Shown: positions 39,372 to 52,330, counted from the stretch's first letter. The stretch: DNA of 64,000 nt from an uncultured Eisenbergiella sp. (GCA_947631815.1 CANRMT010000002.1:1-64000), one strand, 5' to 3'. Notes: generated by a model from the sequence alone, not told the origin. Translations and numbers: made by a program.

Positions 39372-39395
39372 CGGGCGAACGGCCCTGCCGCAGCC

Positions 39396-40526
39396 CTAAA
39401 ACAGAATGCCGTCGTAATAAGCCAGGAGCAGCTTCACCACGCCCTCGTAGCTCTGCATGCCTTCTTTCACGCCGTTCATTTTCAGCGCGGCCGTCGTGAC
39501 CGCGCGGGATGCGCTTTTGGCGGTCTTCGTGCTCACCACCGCGTTCTCCTCCACCTTTTCCCAGGCTTCCTCCGTCAGGAAAATATTATCCGCCCGGACC
39601 TGATCCGAAATGGCCGGATGCTTTTTATACTCCTCCGCGCTCCTGTCGATCGAGCGGATGAATTCATTTTCCACGTAATTCAGCACGCCCATATAGCCGC
39701 TGTAGCGGAAAAACGGGTCCGGCGAATCGATACAGGCCAGATACCCGATCAGATTCGCTTCGTCCTCCTGCAGAAAACCCTTTAAATGCGCCAGCTCGTG
39801 GCAGGCGGTGGAGGGCAGGTTCACCACATACATGGTATCGTTGTAATTGGCCTCCATGGAAAACGGGAAATAATAGCCCATCATGTTCGTCTGGCTCAGG
39901 AAATCGGAAAAGAAGATCCGCTTCGGCTGCGGATAATAGCCCTGCAGCTGTCCGTAAACGGTCCCCAGCCGCCCCATTTCGGCAATGGCCGTTTCATGCA
40001 GATCGCCTTCATAGATCAGATATCCCCGGCCGTCCCGGACGAACTGTCCGGCCAGCTCGTTGAGATTCTCCACAACATAGTCGCGCAGGGCCGCCAGCTC
40101 CTCCGCCGTGTAGCCCTCCGCCCGCGCCTGCATATATTTGTCCTCAAATTCGGTGGCATGATACTGGATAAAGCAGTTGCAGGTCATGATCCAGAAAAAC
40201 AGGAGGAAGATCCAGGCCAGGGGCCTTTGCAGCGCTGAGAAGACCTTCTTCGTCCAGCTCCGGCGGGCAAACAGATACAGCGCCCCGAAAACGGCCAGGA
40301 AGAACACATAGAGGACCGCGGCCGCCAGCATCCATTCCCCCACGCTGAACGGGAACACGGCCGTCAGTCTGGCATAGGCTGTGCCGAGAACCGGAAAAAC
40401 ATGCGTGATATAAAGATCGCAGAACGCCCTGCTGTTCCACGCGATGAGGTTGATCCCCACAGCCGCCGCAAACAGGACGATCCAAAGCCGTTTCCGCATA
40501 GGTTGTTCTCTGTCCTTCATCCGCAT
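39396..40526 (-). CDS. DUF3810-like membrane protein with HELAH motif
   Basis: Three N-terminal TM, LPSTACHELAHLKGFLQEDEANLIGYLACI. Confidence 0.8.
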   Translation of the reverse strand: MRMKDREQPMRKRLWIVLFAAAVGINLIAWNSRAFCDLYITHVFPVLGTAYARLTAVFPFSVGEWMLAAAVLYVFFLAVFGALYLFARRSWTKKVFSALQRPLAWIFLLFFWIMTCNCFIQYHATEFEDKYMQARAEGYTAEELAALRDYVVENLNELAGQFVRDGRGYLIYEGDLHETAIAEMGRLGTVYGQLQGYYPQPKRIFFSDFLSQTNMMGYYFPFSMEANYNDTMYVVNLPSTACHELAHLKGFLQEDEANLIGYLACIDSPDPFFRYSGYMGVLNYVENEFIRSIDRSAEEYKKHPAISDQVRADNIFLTEEAWEKVEENAVVSTKTAKSASRAVTTAALKMNGVKEGMQSYEGVVKLLLAYYDGILF

Positions 40527-40706
40527 ACCCCCGTCCGACAGTCCCCAATACGCCTTTTTTAAATTATATCAGACCTCTCCCCGCCGCGTCCTGAATGAAA
40601 TATGAACATTTTGAAAACATCCTCCTGCCTTCCGCCCGAACAGGATGTCCGTCTCCCGCAGCACACATGCTTTCCGTCCCGGGTACAGATTTTTGTGCAA
40701 AAAAAA

Positions 40707-40739
40707 GACGGGAGAAAACGTTTCCGCTCTCTCCCGGTC
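40707..40739 (-). terminator. Intrinsic terminator of groEL
   Basis: Minus-strand GACCGGGAGA...TCTCCCGTC followed by T-run. Confidence 0.7.
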
Positions 40740-40781
40740 TGAAAATACTGCTGTTTCGTTTGGAGCTCTGTCCGGAACGGC

Positions 40782-42410
<1,629 letters not shown>

Positions 42411-42442
42411 CTAAGTTCCTCCTTTTTATTCTTTCCCGCAGC

Positions 42443-42775
<333 letters not shown>

Positions 42776-42776
42776 T

Positions 42777-42803
42777 TAGCACTCAACTTCATCGAGTGCT
42801 AAA
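42777..42803. promoter_or_regulatory. CIRCE element (HrcA operator) upstream of groES
   Basis: TTAGCACTC-N9-GAGTGCTAA, exact consensus. Confidence 0.97.
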
Positions 42804-43075
42804 CACTATCTGTATATTATGAGCCTTTTCCATAAGATGCAACACGAAATAAATCGTTTATACTCTTGTTTTCACATTTTATCTCCCGTTTTCTTTTTAT
42901 TTCTCCGTTTTTCTTATCGTGTCTTAAAAAGTTTGATTTCATAATTTTTTTAGATTTTCACGGGCCGGATAAAAACAGGCGGCCGCAAAGCGGACATTTG
43001 CCCTCTCCCGGCCCATGAATACAGCGAAGGAACCAAAGCGCTCACGGGTCCGCTCCCGGGAAGAAAGAGAGCCGC

Positions 43076-43118
43076 AAAAAAGGCACCCCTCCGGCCGAAA
43101 CGGCCTTCGGGATGCCTC
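43076..43118 (-). terminator. Intrinsic terminator of efp
   Basis: Minus strand AGGCATCCCGAAGGCCGTTTCGGCCGGAGGGGTGCCTTTTTT. Confidence 0.75.
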
Positions 43119-43131
43119 CGTGCATTCTGAT

Positions 43132-43689
43132 TCAGACCCTGGACAGATACTCGCCCGTGCGGGTATCGATCTTGATCACATCGCCTTCATTGACGAACAG
43201 CGGCACATAGACCTGCGCACCGGTCTCCACGATCGCGGGCTTATTCGCGCCGGTCGCCGTATCGCCCTTAAAGCCGGGCTCCGTGGAGGTGATGGCCAGC
43301 TCCACGAACAGAGGCGGCTCCACCGCGAAAACGCTGCCGTTGTGAGAGCAGATCCGGCAGGTCTCGTTCTCCTTCACGAACTTGAGCGCGTCCCCGATGG
43401 TATCCTTGTTCAGAGAAAGCTGATCGTAGCTCTCCATATCCATAAAGGTGTACAGATCGCCGTCATTGTACAGATACTGCATATCCCTTCTGTCGATATG
43501 CGCTGTAGGGCACTTCTCAGTCGGGCGGAACGTGCGCTCCACCACGCCGCCGTTCTTGATGTTCTTCAACTTGGTCCTGACAAACGCAGCGCCCTTGCCG
43601 GGCTTCACGTGCTGGAATTCGATGATCTGGTAAACATTGCCTTCGTATTCGATCGTAACGCCATTCCTGAAATCGCCTGCAGAAATCAT
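43132..43689 (-). CDS. efp: Elongation factor P
   Basis: [59 protein letters not shown]. Confidence 0.97.
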   Translation of the reverse strand: MISAGDFRNGVTIEYEGNVYQIIEFQHVKPGKGAAFVRTKLKNIKNGGVVERTFRPTEKCPTAHIDRRDMQYLYNDGDLYTFMDMESYDQLSLNKDTIGDALKFVKENETCRICSHNGSVFAVEPPLFVELAITSTEPGFKGDTATGANKPAIVETGAQVYVPLFVNEGDVIKIDTRTGEYLSRV

Positions 43690-43816
43690 ATCAAAAGTCC
43701 TCCTAATCAAATATCGCGTATGAATCTTCTACAAGTGTATCCTATACGGCGCTATTTTTCAACAACTTTTTTTCAAAAATGCCGGGTTTGTGGCTGCGGA
43801 GGGACCGCCCGGCGCC

Positions 43817-45292
43817 CTACTCCTTCACCAGCTCCAGCTCGAACCAGAAGGCCACGCCGTTTTCGTAGTTGATCACGCCGTACTCCTGATTCATGGACTC
43901 CATGATAGCCCGGACGATGGACAGCCCGATCCCGCTGCCGCCGTACTCCCTGGTCCTGGCCTTGTCCACCTTGTAAAACTTCTCCCAAAGGTGCGGAAGG
44001 GATTCCTCCGGAATGGGCTGTCCCGTGTTGAACACGGAGATCCGGGCGCAGCCCTCCCGCCGCAGGACCTTCACGTCGATCACCCGTTTTCCCTCGCAGT
44101 GATTGACCGCGTTGGAATAATAGTTCATCAGCACCTCTTCCGTCTTGAACTCATCCCCCCACACGTAGACCGGTTCGCTCTGTTCATAGGTGACGGTGAT
44201 CCCGTTCTGCTTCGCCAGAAGCCCCGCGGACTGGAGATAGTTCCGGATCAGCGCCGTGATATCGAACCGTTCCATGGTGACCTTCTCCCCGCCGGACTCC
44301 AACTGGTTCAGCGTCAGGAGCTTTTTCACCATTTCGTTCATCTTCGCGGCCTCGTCCGCGATGACCTCGCAGTAGAAATTCCGGCTTTCCGCGTCGTCGC
44401 TGACCCCCTCCATCAGTCCCTCCGCATAGCCCTGGATCAGCGCGATGGGCGTTTTCAGCTCGTGGGAGACATTGGACAGAAACTCCCTGCGCATCTCGTC
44501 GATCTCGTTTTTCTTCTCGATGTCTCTGGTCAGCTCGTTGTTGGCGGTCTTCAGCTCGGAAATGGTCTTCTCCAGCGTCTCGGACAGATAATTGATGTTT
44601 TCCCCGAGCACCGCCACCTCGTTATGATTTTTTCCTTCATATCTGGCGTCAAAGTCCAGGCGGGCCATTCGGCGGGAAATATCCGTCAGCTGCAGGATCG
44701 GCTTGGTCACCTGCCTGGAAACCACCCAGATGATGATGCCGCTGGCCAGCGCGGCCAGGATCCCCACGTAAGCCAGAAAGCGGTTGGCGATCCGCACGCT
44801 GTCCTGAATGCCCTCCAGCGCAGTGCGGATGATGAAGAAATTCCCGTTCCCCAAAACGCCCCACAGCTCGATATATTCCATGTGGGAAAGGGAATCCCCC
44901 ACCCGCTGGATGATATACTGGGGCGTTTCCTCCATCACCGTGGCGTTTTCCCCCGGACGCATGAACACATGCTGCAGAAGCTGCCGTTTCATGAAATCGG
45001 AATCGTTTCCGGAGATCTTGATGGTCCTGGAATTGGCATCCACCACCAGCAGGGAGAGGTTGTGCTTGGCGCAGCTCTGCTGCAGCTTCAGATCGTAGCT
45101 TTCCGACTCCAGCGTCCCCGTTTCCACCGCGCGCTGCAGATCCGCATAAACATCCAGCAGCACGGTCTGCTTGTTCGTGATATAATACCGCTCCAGAAAT
45201 GTATTGTTGAGAAACCAGCACAGCAAAACCGTCCCGGCCATCAATCCGATGAAAATGCCCGCGAACTGTCTGCGGATCGAATGTTTTCCCAT
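43817..45292 (-). CDS. HAMP sensor histidine kinase
   Basis: FLSNVSHELKTPIALIQGYAEGL, YGGSGIGLSIVRAIME. Confidence 0.92.
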   Translation of the reverse strand: MGKHSIRRQFAGIFIGLMAGTVLLCWFLNNTFLERYYITNKQTVLLDVYADLQRAVETGTLESESYDLKLQQSCAKHNLSLLVVDANSRTIKISGNDSDFMKRQLLQHVFMRPGENATVMEETPQYIIQRVGDSLSHMEYIELWGVLGNGNFFIIRTALEGIQDSVRIANRFLAYVGILAALASGIIIWVVSRQVTKPILQLTDISRRMARLDFDARYEGKNHNEVAVLGENINYLSETLEKTISELKTANNELTRDIEKKNEIDEMRREFLSNVSHELKTPIALIQGYAEGLMEGVSDDAESRNFYCEVIADEAAKMNEMVKKLLTLNQLESGGEKVTMERFDITALIRNYLQSAGLLAKQNGITVTYEQSEPVYVWGDEFKTEEVLMNYYSNAVNHCEGKRVIDVKVLRREGCARISVFNTGQPIPEESLPHLWEKFYKVDKARTREYGGSGIGLSIVRAIMESMNQEYGVINYENGVAFWFELELVKE

Positions 45293-45296
45293 CTGT

Positions 45297-45974
45297 TCAC
45301 GCCTCGAATTTATATCCCATGCCCCAGATCGTCCGGATCAGATCGCCCTTGTCTCCCAGCTTGCTGCGGAGTTTTTTGACATGGGTGTCGATCGTCCGGG
45401 CATCCCCGAAGTAATCGTAATTCCATACGTTGTTGAGTATCTTCTCGCGGGAAAGGGCCAGTCCCCTGTTTTCCATGAAATAAGTGAGAAGCTCGAATTC
45501 CTTATAGCTCAGTTCCACATTCCGCCCGTCGATGGTCACCAGATGGGCCGCCTTGTCCAGCCGGATCCCCCCGGCCTCCAGGATCTGATCCTCCGCCTCG
45601 GTCTGTCCGGTCCGCCGGAGGATCGCCTCCACCCGGGCCACCAGGATCCGCGGCGAAAACGGCTTGGAGATATATTCATCCACGCCCAGCTCAAAGCCGA
45701 GCAGCTCGTCCTTCTCGTCCCCTCTGGCCGTCAGCATGATGATCGGGACCTTGGAATAGTTCCGGATCTCCCGGCACACCTGCCAGCCGTCCATCTTCGG
45801 CATCATCACATCCAGGATCACCAGCGCGATCTCCTTTTCCGCAAAAAAGATATCCAGCGCCTCGCTGCCGTCTCCGGCCTCCAGCACCTCGAAATTCTCC
45901 CTCTGCAGAAAATCCTTCACCAGCTTGCGCATCCTGCTCTCATCGTCCACCACAAGCACTTTCCGCTTCTCCAT
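45297..45974 (-). CDS. OmpR-family response regulator
   Basis: MEKRKVLVVDDESRMRKLVKDFLQ, VILDVMMPKMDGW, RTIDTHVKKLRSKLG. Confidence 0.93.
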   Translation of the reverse strand: MEKRKVLVVDDESRMRKLVKDFLQRENFEVLEAGDGSEALDIFFAEKEIALVILDVMMPKMDGWQVCREIRNYSKVPIIMLTARGDEKDELLGFELGVDEYISKPFSPRILVARVEAILRRTGQTEAEDQILEAGGIRLDKAAHLVTIDGRNVELSYKEFELLTYFMENRGLALSREKILNNVWNYDYFGDARTIDTHVKKLRSKLGDKGDLIRTIWGMGYKFEA

Positions 45975-46212
45975 ATCCGTGCCGCCTTTCTCCCGCTTCC
46001 TCCAGGTCCGTTTCCCCGGACAAAAACATACTCCCAATGCCCCTGTCCATTGAGAGTATAACACGCAAATATGTATAAATTGTGATAATCCGAAAAAAAC
46101 GCCGAAAAACTTCTATTATATCCGCGTTGCCGGACAGTGCGCCCGTGCCGACATAATGCGCTGCTCTGCCCCGGCTGGCAGTACATCCCGGCCCGCAGGA
46201 CCCGCACCGGCT

Positions 46213-46965
46213 CTAGCAGTACATCACCGGCCCGCAGCAGCCCGCGCCGCCGCAGCAGAGATTGCAGATGATATTCGCCAGACAGAGCTTCCAGCAGAGA
46301 TTCCCGCCGCCGTAAGAGGGCATGCCCCCGTACATGCTCTGCCGCCCCGTATACCAGGTCTGCCCGGATTCCAGCTGACGGACCCATCCCGCAAAGCGGC
46401 CGTTCTGCGGCTCCATGGACTGCGCCTTCCGGGCGTATTCCAGAGCCTGCGCGTTGTTGCCCAGCCCCTGATTGGCCACGGAGCTGTAATAATACCAATC
46501 TCCGGTCCGTTCCGAAATGCCGTCCAGCACGTTGAGGGCCTCCTGAAAATGGCGGCTGTTGATGTAGTTGGCCGCCGCGCGCATGTGCACCGTATATGCA
46601 TCCTCGTCCGCGGCCGCGCGCTGTCCGTAACCGGCCCGCCCGTATCCGCCGCCGAAGAAATCGCCGAAGAAGTCGTCGAAGCCGCCCCGGTAGGGGCCTC
46701 CCTGCGCACCGCGGTACGGCCCGTATCCGCCGTTCTGCGCGTCCCCGTCATAGGACGCATATCCCTCCGTGCCGCCTTCCCGCTCCTTCATGATCTGCTG
46801 ATAGGCCTGCTGGATCTCCTTGAACTTTTCCTCCGCCTGATCCCGGTTGGGATTGTTGACGTTGGCATCGGGGTGGTAAATGCGGCTCAGCTTTCTGTAT
46901 GCCTTTTTGATCTCTTCTTCCGTGGCGCCCCGCTGTATGCCGAGCACCTGATAAGGATCACGCAT
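46213..46965 (-). CDS. J-domain (DnaJ-like) protein with Cys-rich C-terminus
   Basis: [40 protein letters not shown] (HPD); C-terminus [29 protein letters not shown]. Confidence 0.88.
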   Translation of the reverse strand: MRDPYQVLGIQRGATEEEIKKAYRKLSRIYHPDANVNNPNRDQAEEKFKEIQQAYQQIMKEREGGTEGYASYDGDAQNGGYGPYRGAQGGPYRGGFDDFFGDFFGGGYGRAGYGQRAAADEDAYTVHMRAAANYINSRHFQEALNVLDGISERTGDWYYYSSVANQGLGNNAQALEYARKAQSMEPQNGRFAGWVRQLESGQTWYTGRQSMYGGMPSYGGGNLCWKLCLANIICNLCCGGAGCCGPVMYC

Positions 46966-47806
46966 CTTTTTTCTTTTCCTTTTTCCTCCGCGCGGCTTCA
47001 TACCGGCACCAGACGCCGGAATACAGAATATTGCGCAGGATCTCTATATTTTCCAGGATAGGCAGCGTCTCAAAGGCGCGGGAACACTCCGCCATCATCA
47101 TCCGCAGCACGCCGTCCGCGTAAGCCGCAAACGCCTCGCCGTCCGCCATCTCCCTTTTCTTCATCAAAAGCACGTTATAATTGCCGGTCTGCGCGTCCCG
47201 GTCCATATCCTCCCAGGCATCCATCAGATAGATGAACTTTCCCAGGAAAAACCCCATCCTGCGCAGACAGTCCTCCCATTCGTCCTGACGGCACGCGAAG
47301 ATCTCCGCCATGATCTCCCCGAAGCAGCCGCTGGCCAGATCGGGATTGGGCTCTCCCGCCTTCTCATAACAGCCGATCTTCTCCATCAGGGCGCCGATCC
47401 GCCCCACCTTTTGGAGATATTTCGCGCTGACCGCGTCCCTTTTCCCGCGAAGGAAAGCCATGGACACTCTGCTGGCCGGGCTGTGCTCATCCTGCCAGTC
47501 GTCCGCCCGCTTGTACCAGGACAGCAGGATATTCATGTCCGCGGCATAATCCGTGAACGCGCTGCGCCGGTTCATGCGCGGCGCAAAAGGATGGGCGATG
47601 CAGCGGTCCTTCCCGACCGCCGTCTCTGACTCATAAAGCCCCGTCAGCAGCAGGATCAGAAACGTCATGTCATAGCTCAGCGTCAGCTGTCCGGAGACGC
47701 CGTAGCGCTCCTTCAGGGCGCGGCACAGACCGCAGTACCAGGACTGATAGCAGTCAAACTCCCGGAACCTCAGCTCCGGCTTATTGACGATCACATAGCC
47801 GAACAT
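46958..47806 (-). CDS. DUF5685-like protein
   Basis: [36 protein letters not shown]; overlaps the J-protein start. Confidence 0.78.
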   Translation of the reverse strand: MFGYVIVNKPELRFREFDCYQSWYCGLCRALKERYGVSGQLTLSYDMTFLILLLTGLYESETAVGKDRCIAHPFAPRMNRRSAFTDYAADMNILLSWYKRADDWQDEHSPASRVSMAFLRGKRDAVSAKYLQKVGRIGALMEKIGCYEKAGEPNPDLASGCFGEIMAEIFACRQDEWEDCLRRMGFFLGKFIYLMDAWEDMDRDAQTGNYNVLLMKKREMADGEAFAAYADGVLRMMMAECSRAFETLPILENIEILRNILYSGVWCRYEAARRKKEKKKDA

Positions 47807-47813
47807 AGCGGTC

Positions 47814-48209
47814 TTAGCTCCTTTTTATGAAAGTGGCGCTGCATTTGGGACAGCGGATCTCGATCCTGCCGTGCCCCCTGGGCACACGGACCTTCTGGCC
47901 GCAGGACGGGCACTTATAAATATGATGCGTCTTCTTCTGCGCCAGTTCCCGCCGCTTTCCGGCCAGCCGCTGCCGAAACACCGCCGTCAGCGCCAGATAT
48001 TTCTGTTCCTCCGCATACCGCTTCGGGATATTGCGGGAAAACATCCGGAAATAGCTGTATATCAGCACCAGCAGCGCCGCCAAAAACCAGATCCGGTGTC
48101 TGGAAAACAGGGAGATCACCAGAAGCACCATGGTGACGCCGGACAAAAAGCGGCAGAAATGATCCGCCCCGTAACGCCCCTGCATAAACCGCATGAACTT
48201 CTCTCTCAT
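47814..48209 (-). CDS. Small membrane protein with C-terminal zinc ribbon
   Basis: Two TM then CPSCGQKVRVPRGHGRIEIRCPKCSATFIKRS. Confidence 0.78.
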   Translation of the reverse strand: MREKFMRFMQGRYGADHFCRFLSGVTMVLLVISLFSRHRIWFLAALLVLIYSYFRMFSRNIPKRYAEEQKYLALTAVFRQRLAGKRRELAQKKTHHIYKCPSCGQKVRVPRGHGRIEIRCPKCSATFIKRS

Positions 48210-48317
48210 CGCAAACGGTCTCCTTCCCAACGTCTTTTCCCTCATTTTACCCGTTTCGCCCCAAAATGCAAGCCGCGATCGCATCATGAAATATGAAAAA
48301 AGGATAAAGACCTTTGC

Positions 48318-49106
48318 TCAGACAAGATCCGTTCCTCTGCGCGCATCCTCCAGGATCAGGCGCCGCAGCGCCTCCACGCCCGTCCGGATCGCGCTCTGGG
48401 TGTCGTGCACCACAGGATTGGAGAGCCCCGCTTTTTCCCGTTCCTGATTGGCCACCGTCAGGAAAACGGAACCACAGCGCACCTTCAGATAGCTGGCCAC
48501 CACGAACAACGCCGCAGACTCCATCTCGGAGGCCTTGCAGCCCAGCCGCAGCCAGGCGTTCCATTTCTGCTCCAGCTCACAGCTCACCGGCATGAGCTCC
48601 GGCTCATGCTGTCCGTAAAAGGAATCCTTGCACTGCACGACCCCCACATGACAGGGCAGAGACAGCGCTGCCGCCGCCTTCCGCAGAGCGCAGACCACGT
48701 CCGGATCGGCCACCGCGGGAAACTCCACCGGCGCATACTCCCGGCTGGTTCCCTCCGCCCGGACCGCGCCCGTGGCGATCACGAGATCTCCGCTCTTCAC
48801 CGCCGGGTCCATGCCGCCGCAGGTCCCCACGCGGATAAAGGTGTGCGCTCCGGCCTTCACCAGCTCCTCCATGGCGATGGCCGCCGAGGGCCCGCCGATC
48901 CCGGTGGAGGTCACGCTGACCTTCGTCCCCTCCAGATACCCGTTGTATGTAACAAACTCTCGGCTGTCCGCCGCCAGGACCGGATCGGACAGAAACCGCG
49001 CGATCTTCTCACAGCGCTTCGGGTCCCCCGGCAGGATCACGTACTTCCCTACCTCACCGTCATGGATCTGCAGATGATACTGCATCCCCGCGTCCGCATA
49101 TTTCAT
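48318..49106 (-). CDS. Nucleoside (uridine-type) phosphorylase
   Basis: [54 protein letters not shown]. Confidence 0.88.
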   Translation of the reverse strand: MKYADAGMQYHLQIHDGEVGKYVILPGDPKRCEKIARFLSDPVLAADSREFVTYNGYLEGTKVSVTSTGIGGPSAAIAMEELVKAGAHTFIRVGTCGGMDPAVKSGDLVIATGAVRAEGTSREYAPVEFPAVADPDVVCALRKAAAALSLPCHVGVVQCKDSFYGQHEPELMPVSCELEQKWNAWLRLGCKASEMESAALFVVASYLKVRCGSVFLTVANQEREKAGLSNPVVHDTQSAIRTGVEALRRLILEDARRGTDLV

Positions 49107-49158
49107 AGATATCCTCCATAAAGAATCCGCAAACGGACGGCACCGCGCCGTCCGACCG

Positions 49159-50190
49159 CTAAAAGCTCAGTTCCGTCTTTTTCTCGTAGACGGCAGCCAT
49201 CATATCGCCGTCTCCCTGCCCCGGCACGAGACAGATCCCGTCTCCGCTGCCCAGCTGTGCGCACCGGCTACAGATCTTCGCCCCGTCGCCGTCCCCGACA
49301 GACAGCTGTTCCGGATCATATGTAAAGAACGGAACGTCCAGCCATTCCGCCAGCTGCGCCACCGCCGGTTCCTTCGCCAGCGGCGCGCTGGAATAAACGG
49401 CGCAGACACGCTCCTTGGAGATATGGTTCCCGGCCAGGGTGCTCACCGCGAGCTGCCGCAGCCCCAGCGCGTCGCAGCCCTCCCGGCAGAATATGCCGAG
49501 CACCACGTTTTCCGGGAACATCCGGCATTCCTTTTCGAAGTGCGGCGCTTCCCAGTCGTCGGTGATGGAAATGCCGCATTCCGGCGGCCTGCCCTCTCCC
49601 GCCCCGGGATCCGCCATGACGGTGCCGACGCCGACCATTCCCTCCGGCATCACGCCCTCTACGGGATAATCGCTGTAAACGCCCACCGTGTGTCCGGCCG
49701 CCAGCGCCTCCGCCACCGTCTGGATCCGGAAAAGATCCTGAATGTACAGACCGTTCTTCCGCGCAAAAGCGTCCACCTCAAACCGGCGCGCCTTTTCGCC
49801 CCGGGACAGGATGACGGGCGCCGCGCCCACCAGACCCGCGAGCTGGCGGCACCAGCCGTTCAGCCCCTGCATCCTCCCTTTCGAGAAGGGGATCAGGAAC
49901 TTTCCCTCTTCGTCCATCACCACGGCGGCCGGTCCCTCTCCCTTTTCCTTCAGGAAGGGAACGTATACGCCCGCGATCTGTTCCAGCTCGCCCAGAAACA
50001 GAAAGACCTCCTGCGTATCCCAAAGGTCCTCCAAAAGCAGCCGGAAGGATTTGAACGGGATCAGACGGCGGCCCGTGAACGCATGCCAGCTGTAACTGGC
50101 CGCCTGATGGTTCTTCTCCTGCAAAACGGCGGCCAGCTCCAGATTCTTTTTCGCTCCCGCCCGGGTAAAGGAGATCACGCTGATTTTCAT
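49159..50190 (-). CDS. CbiG-like protein
   Basis: [48 protein letters not shown]-terminal [15 protein letters not shown]...[16 protein letters not shown]. Confidence 0.6.
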   Translation of the reverse strand: MKISVISFTRAGAKKNLELAAVLQEKNHQAASYSWHAFTGRRLIPFKSFRLLLEDLWDTQEVFLFLGELEQIAGVYVPFLKEKGEGPAAVVMDEEGKFLIPFSKGRMQGLNGWCRQLAGLVGAAPVILSRGEKARRFEVDAFARKNGLYIQDLFRIQTVAEALAAGHTVGVYSDYPVEGVMPEGMVGVGTVMADPGAGEGRPPECGISITDDWEAPHFEKECRMFPENVVLGIFCREGCDALGLRQLAVSTLAGNHISKERVCAVYSSAPLAKEPAVAQLAEWLDVPFFTYDPEQLSVGDGDGAKICSRCAQLGSGDGICLVPGQGDGDMMAAVYEKKTELSF

Positions 50191-50205
50191 AACGGCACGC
50201 CCTCT

Positions 50206-50514
50206 CTATTTGTAAAGATCCAGCCTGCGCGCCAGCTCCGTCCCGCTCTGAACGCCGACCATGCGGTCCACTTCCCTGCCGTCCTTGAAGATGATCAGCG
50301 TCGGGATGTTCATGACCTGATATTCCGCCGCCAGCGCGGGCTGCTCGTCCACGTTCACCTTACCGGCCTGATAGCCCTCCTCCGCCAGCTTCTCCACCGC
50401 CGGGGCCTGCATCCTGCAGGGGCCGCACCACGGAGCCCAGAAATCCACCAGCACCGGGCCGGATGCGCCCAGCACTTCCGTTCCGAAATTATCGGATGTG
50501 AGTATTTTTGCCAT
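50206..50514 (-). CDS. trxA: Thioredoxin
   Basis: [59 protein letters not shown]. Confidence 0.95.
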   Translation of the reverse strand: MAKILTSDNFGTEVLGASGPVLVDFWAPWCGPCRMQAPAVEKLAEEGYQAGKVNVDEQPALAAEYQVMNIPTLIIFKDGREVDRMVGVQSGTELARRLDLYK

Positions 50515-50742
50515 ATCTTCGGCCTCCTTTTGTTCTCTTTTTTCACGGCAGCCGTCGGCGCGGACGCGCCCCGCATGCCGCTGCCTATAGTATACCTGTT
50601 TTCTTTCATAAAATCCACGGTTATTTCATCATATTTAAAAGTTCATCCTCGTGAAAGGCTCTGTATCCTGCTCCGCAGTCCGTTCCTCGTCCAATGCGCC
50701 GGTCGGCCCACTTCGCGAACATACGGAACAGGAATGCCGCCG

Positions 50743-52056
50743 TCACGCGCCGTCCGAGATCTCCCGGCGCAAAAGCCACAGGCAGAAAAGATTGGGCAGC
50801 GCCATACAGGCGTTCGCCAGATCCGACAGGTCCCAGACCAGCTCCAGAGAAAGGACCGCCCCCAAATAGACAAATACGATATATACGGTCTGAAACAGCT
50901 TCACGCCCCGCTCTCCCCACAGATAGCGGGCCGCGCACTCCCCGTAAAAGCTCCACCCAATGACGGTGGCGAAGGCGAACAGTACCAGGCAGAGGGAAAG
51001 CAGTTCCTCCCCCGCGAAGGGCAGACTGCCGAAGGCCACGAAACAGTAGGCATCCTCCCCCGCCGCAAGATAGGGAGCCGGATCTCTGACCATACCGCTC
51101 AGAACGGCGAGGCCCGTGACGGCACACATGACCAGCGTATCCCAGAAGATCCCCGTCATGGAAATGAGCGCCTGCTGCCGGGGCGCGGTATCCGCCGCGG
51201 CGGCAGCGGCCATGGGCGCGGAACCCATCCCCGCCTCGTTGGTGAAAAGGCCCTTCGCCATCCCGACGCGGATGCCCGTCGTCACCGCGCATCCCGCCAC
51301 GCCGCCGATCACGGAGCGGGAGGAAAAAGCGCCCCGGAACACCGCCGAAACCGCCGCCGGGAGAAAGGCCGCGTTTTTCAGGATCACATACAGACAGCCC
51401 CCCAGATAGATCAGGCACATGACCGGCACCAGGCGGGTGCACACCCGGGCGGTCTTTTTCGCGCCGCCGATCAGGACGCTGCCCGCCAGCAGGGCCGCCG
51501 TCATCCCCACCAGGTGGGGCGACACGGGGATATGCCGGGTCACCGCCGCCGTCAGCGCATGGGCCTGCACGCCGCTGCCCACGCTGAGCGCGGCCAGGAG
51601 TGCGAACAGGGAAAAGACCGCCGCCATCCCCTTTCTGTGCAGTCTGTGCTCCATCACGTACATGGGACCGCCGCAAGCGCTGCCGTCCGGCCTTCGGATC
51701 CGATATTTCGCGGACAGAAAGCACTCCGCATAGCAGGTCGCCATGCCCAAAAGCCCGCAGATCCAGCACCAGAACAGCGCCCCCGGCCCTCCGACGGCGA
51801 TGGCCGCAGAGATCCCGATGATATTGCCGGTGCCGATGGTGGCCGCCAGCGCCGTCGAGAGCGCCTCATAGGCCGATACCTTCGTTCCTTCCTCTTTTCT
51901 CCCCGCGAAGCTCATCCGGATCCCCCGCGGGACTTTCTTCTGAATGAATCCCAGCTTCACCGTGAAGCAGAGATGCGTCCCCAGCAAAAGCACCGGCATG
52001 GGAAAGCCCCAGAGAAAATCGCAGAGTGTTCTCACCAGGCCGCCGATCTGTTCCAT
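50743..52056 (-). CDS. Sodium:alanine/glycine symporter (AGCS family)
   Basis: EALSTALAATIGTGNIIGISAAIAVGGPGALFWCWICGLLGMATCYAECFLSAKYR. Confidence 0.92.
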   Translation of the reverse strand: MEQIGGLVRTLCDFLWGFPMPVLLLGTHLCFTVKLGFIQKKVPRGIRMSFAGRKEEGTKVSAYEALSTALAATIGTGNIIGISAAIAVGGPGALFWCWICGLLGMATCYAECFLSAKYRIRRPDGSACGGPMYVMEHRLHRKGMAAVFSLFALLAALSVGSGVQAHALTAAVTRHIPVSPHLVGMTAALLAGSVLIGGAKKTARVCTRLVPVMCLIYLGGCLYVILKNAAFLPAAVSAVFRGAFSSRSVIGGVAGCAVTTGIRVGMAKGLFTNEAGMGSAPMAAAAAADTAPRQQALISMTGIFWDTLVMCAVTGLAVLSGMVRDPAPYLAAGEDAYCFVAFGSLPFAGEELLSLCLVLFAFATVIGWSFYGECAARYLWGERGVKLFQTVYIVFVYLGAVLSLELVWDLSDLANACMALPNLFCLWLLRREISDGA

Positions 52057-52140
52057 ATGCGCATTCCCGCCCGTATCCGATCCATCTGTACAGGATATGG
52101 CGCCTGGGCCGAAAATAAAACCGGCGGGCGGTGCCTGTGA

Positions 52141-52322
52141 CCCATCCGGTCAGGGCCCCGGGGAGATACGGTGTGTATGTCAGGCACGCTCTCGCTTCGT
52201 GAAAAACGCAGCGGTACTAGGCTCAGTTTCGCCCGCAGACGGGCTCACTTCGCCAAGGACCGGCGTTTTTCAAGAGCGCTGACATCACACACCGTATCTC
52301 CCCGGGACCCTGACCGGATGGG
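52141..52322 (-). repeat. Long palindrome, copy 3 of the conserved-core hairpin family (core on the minus strand)
   Basis: CCCATCCGGTCAGGGCCCCGGGGAGATACGGTGTGTATGTCAG pairs with CTGACATCACACACCGTATCTCCCCGGGACCCTGACCGGATGGG; inner GAAAAACGC...GCGTTTTTC core. Confidence 0.88.
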
Positions 52323-52330
52323 CGATTTTC

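Noticed and set aside
49423-52140. 905-aa plus-strand ORF
   Set aside because: Antisense to the CbiG-like, trxA and symporter genes; low-complexity composition and no family signature.
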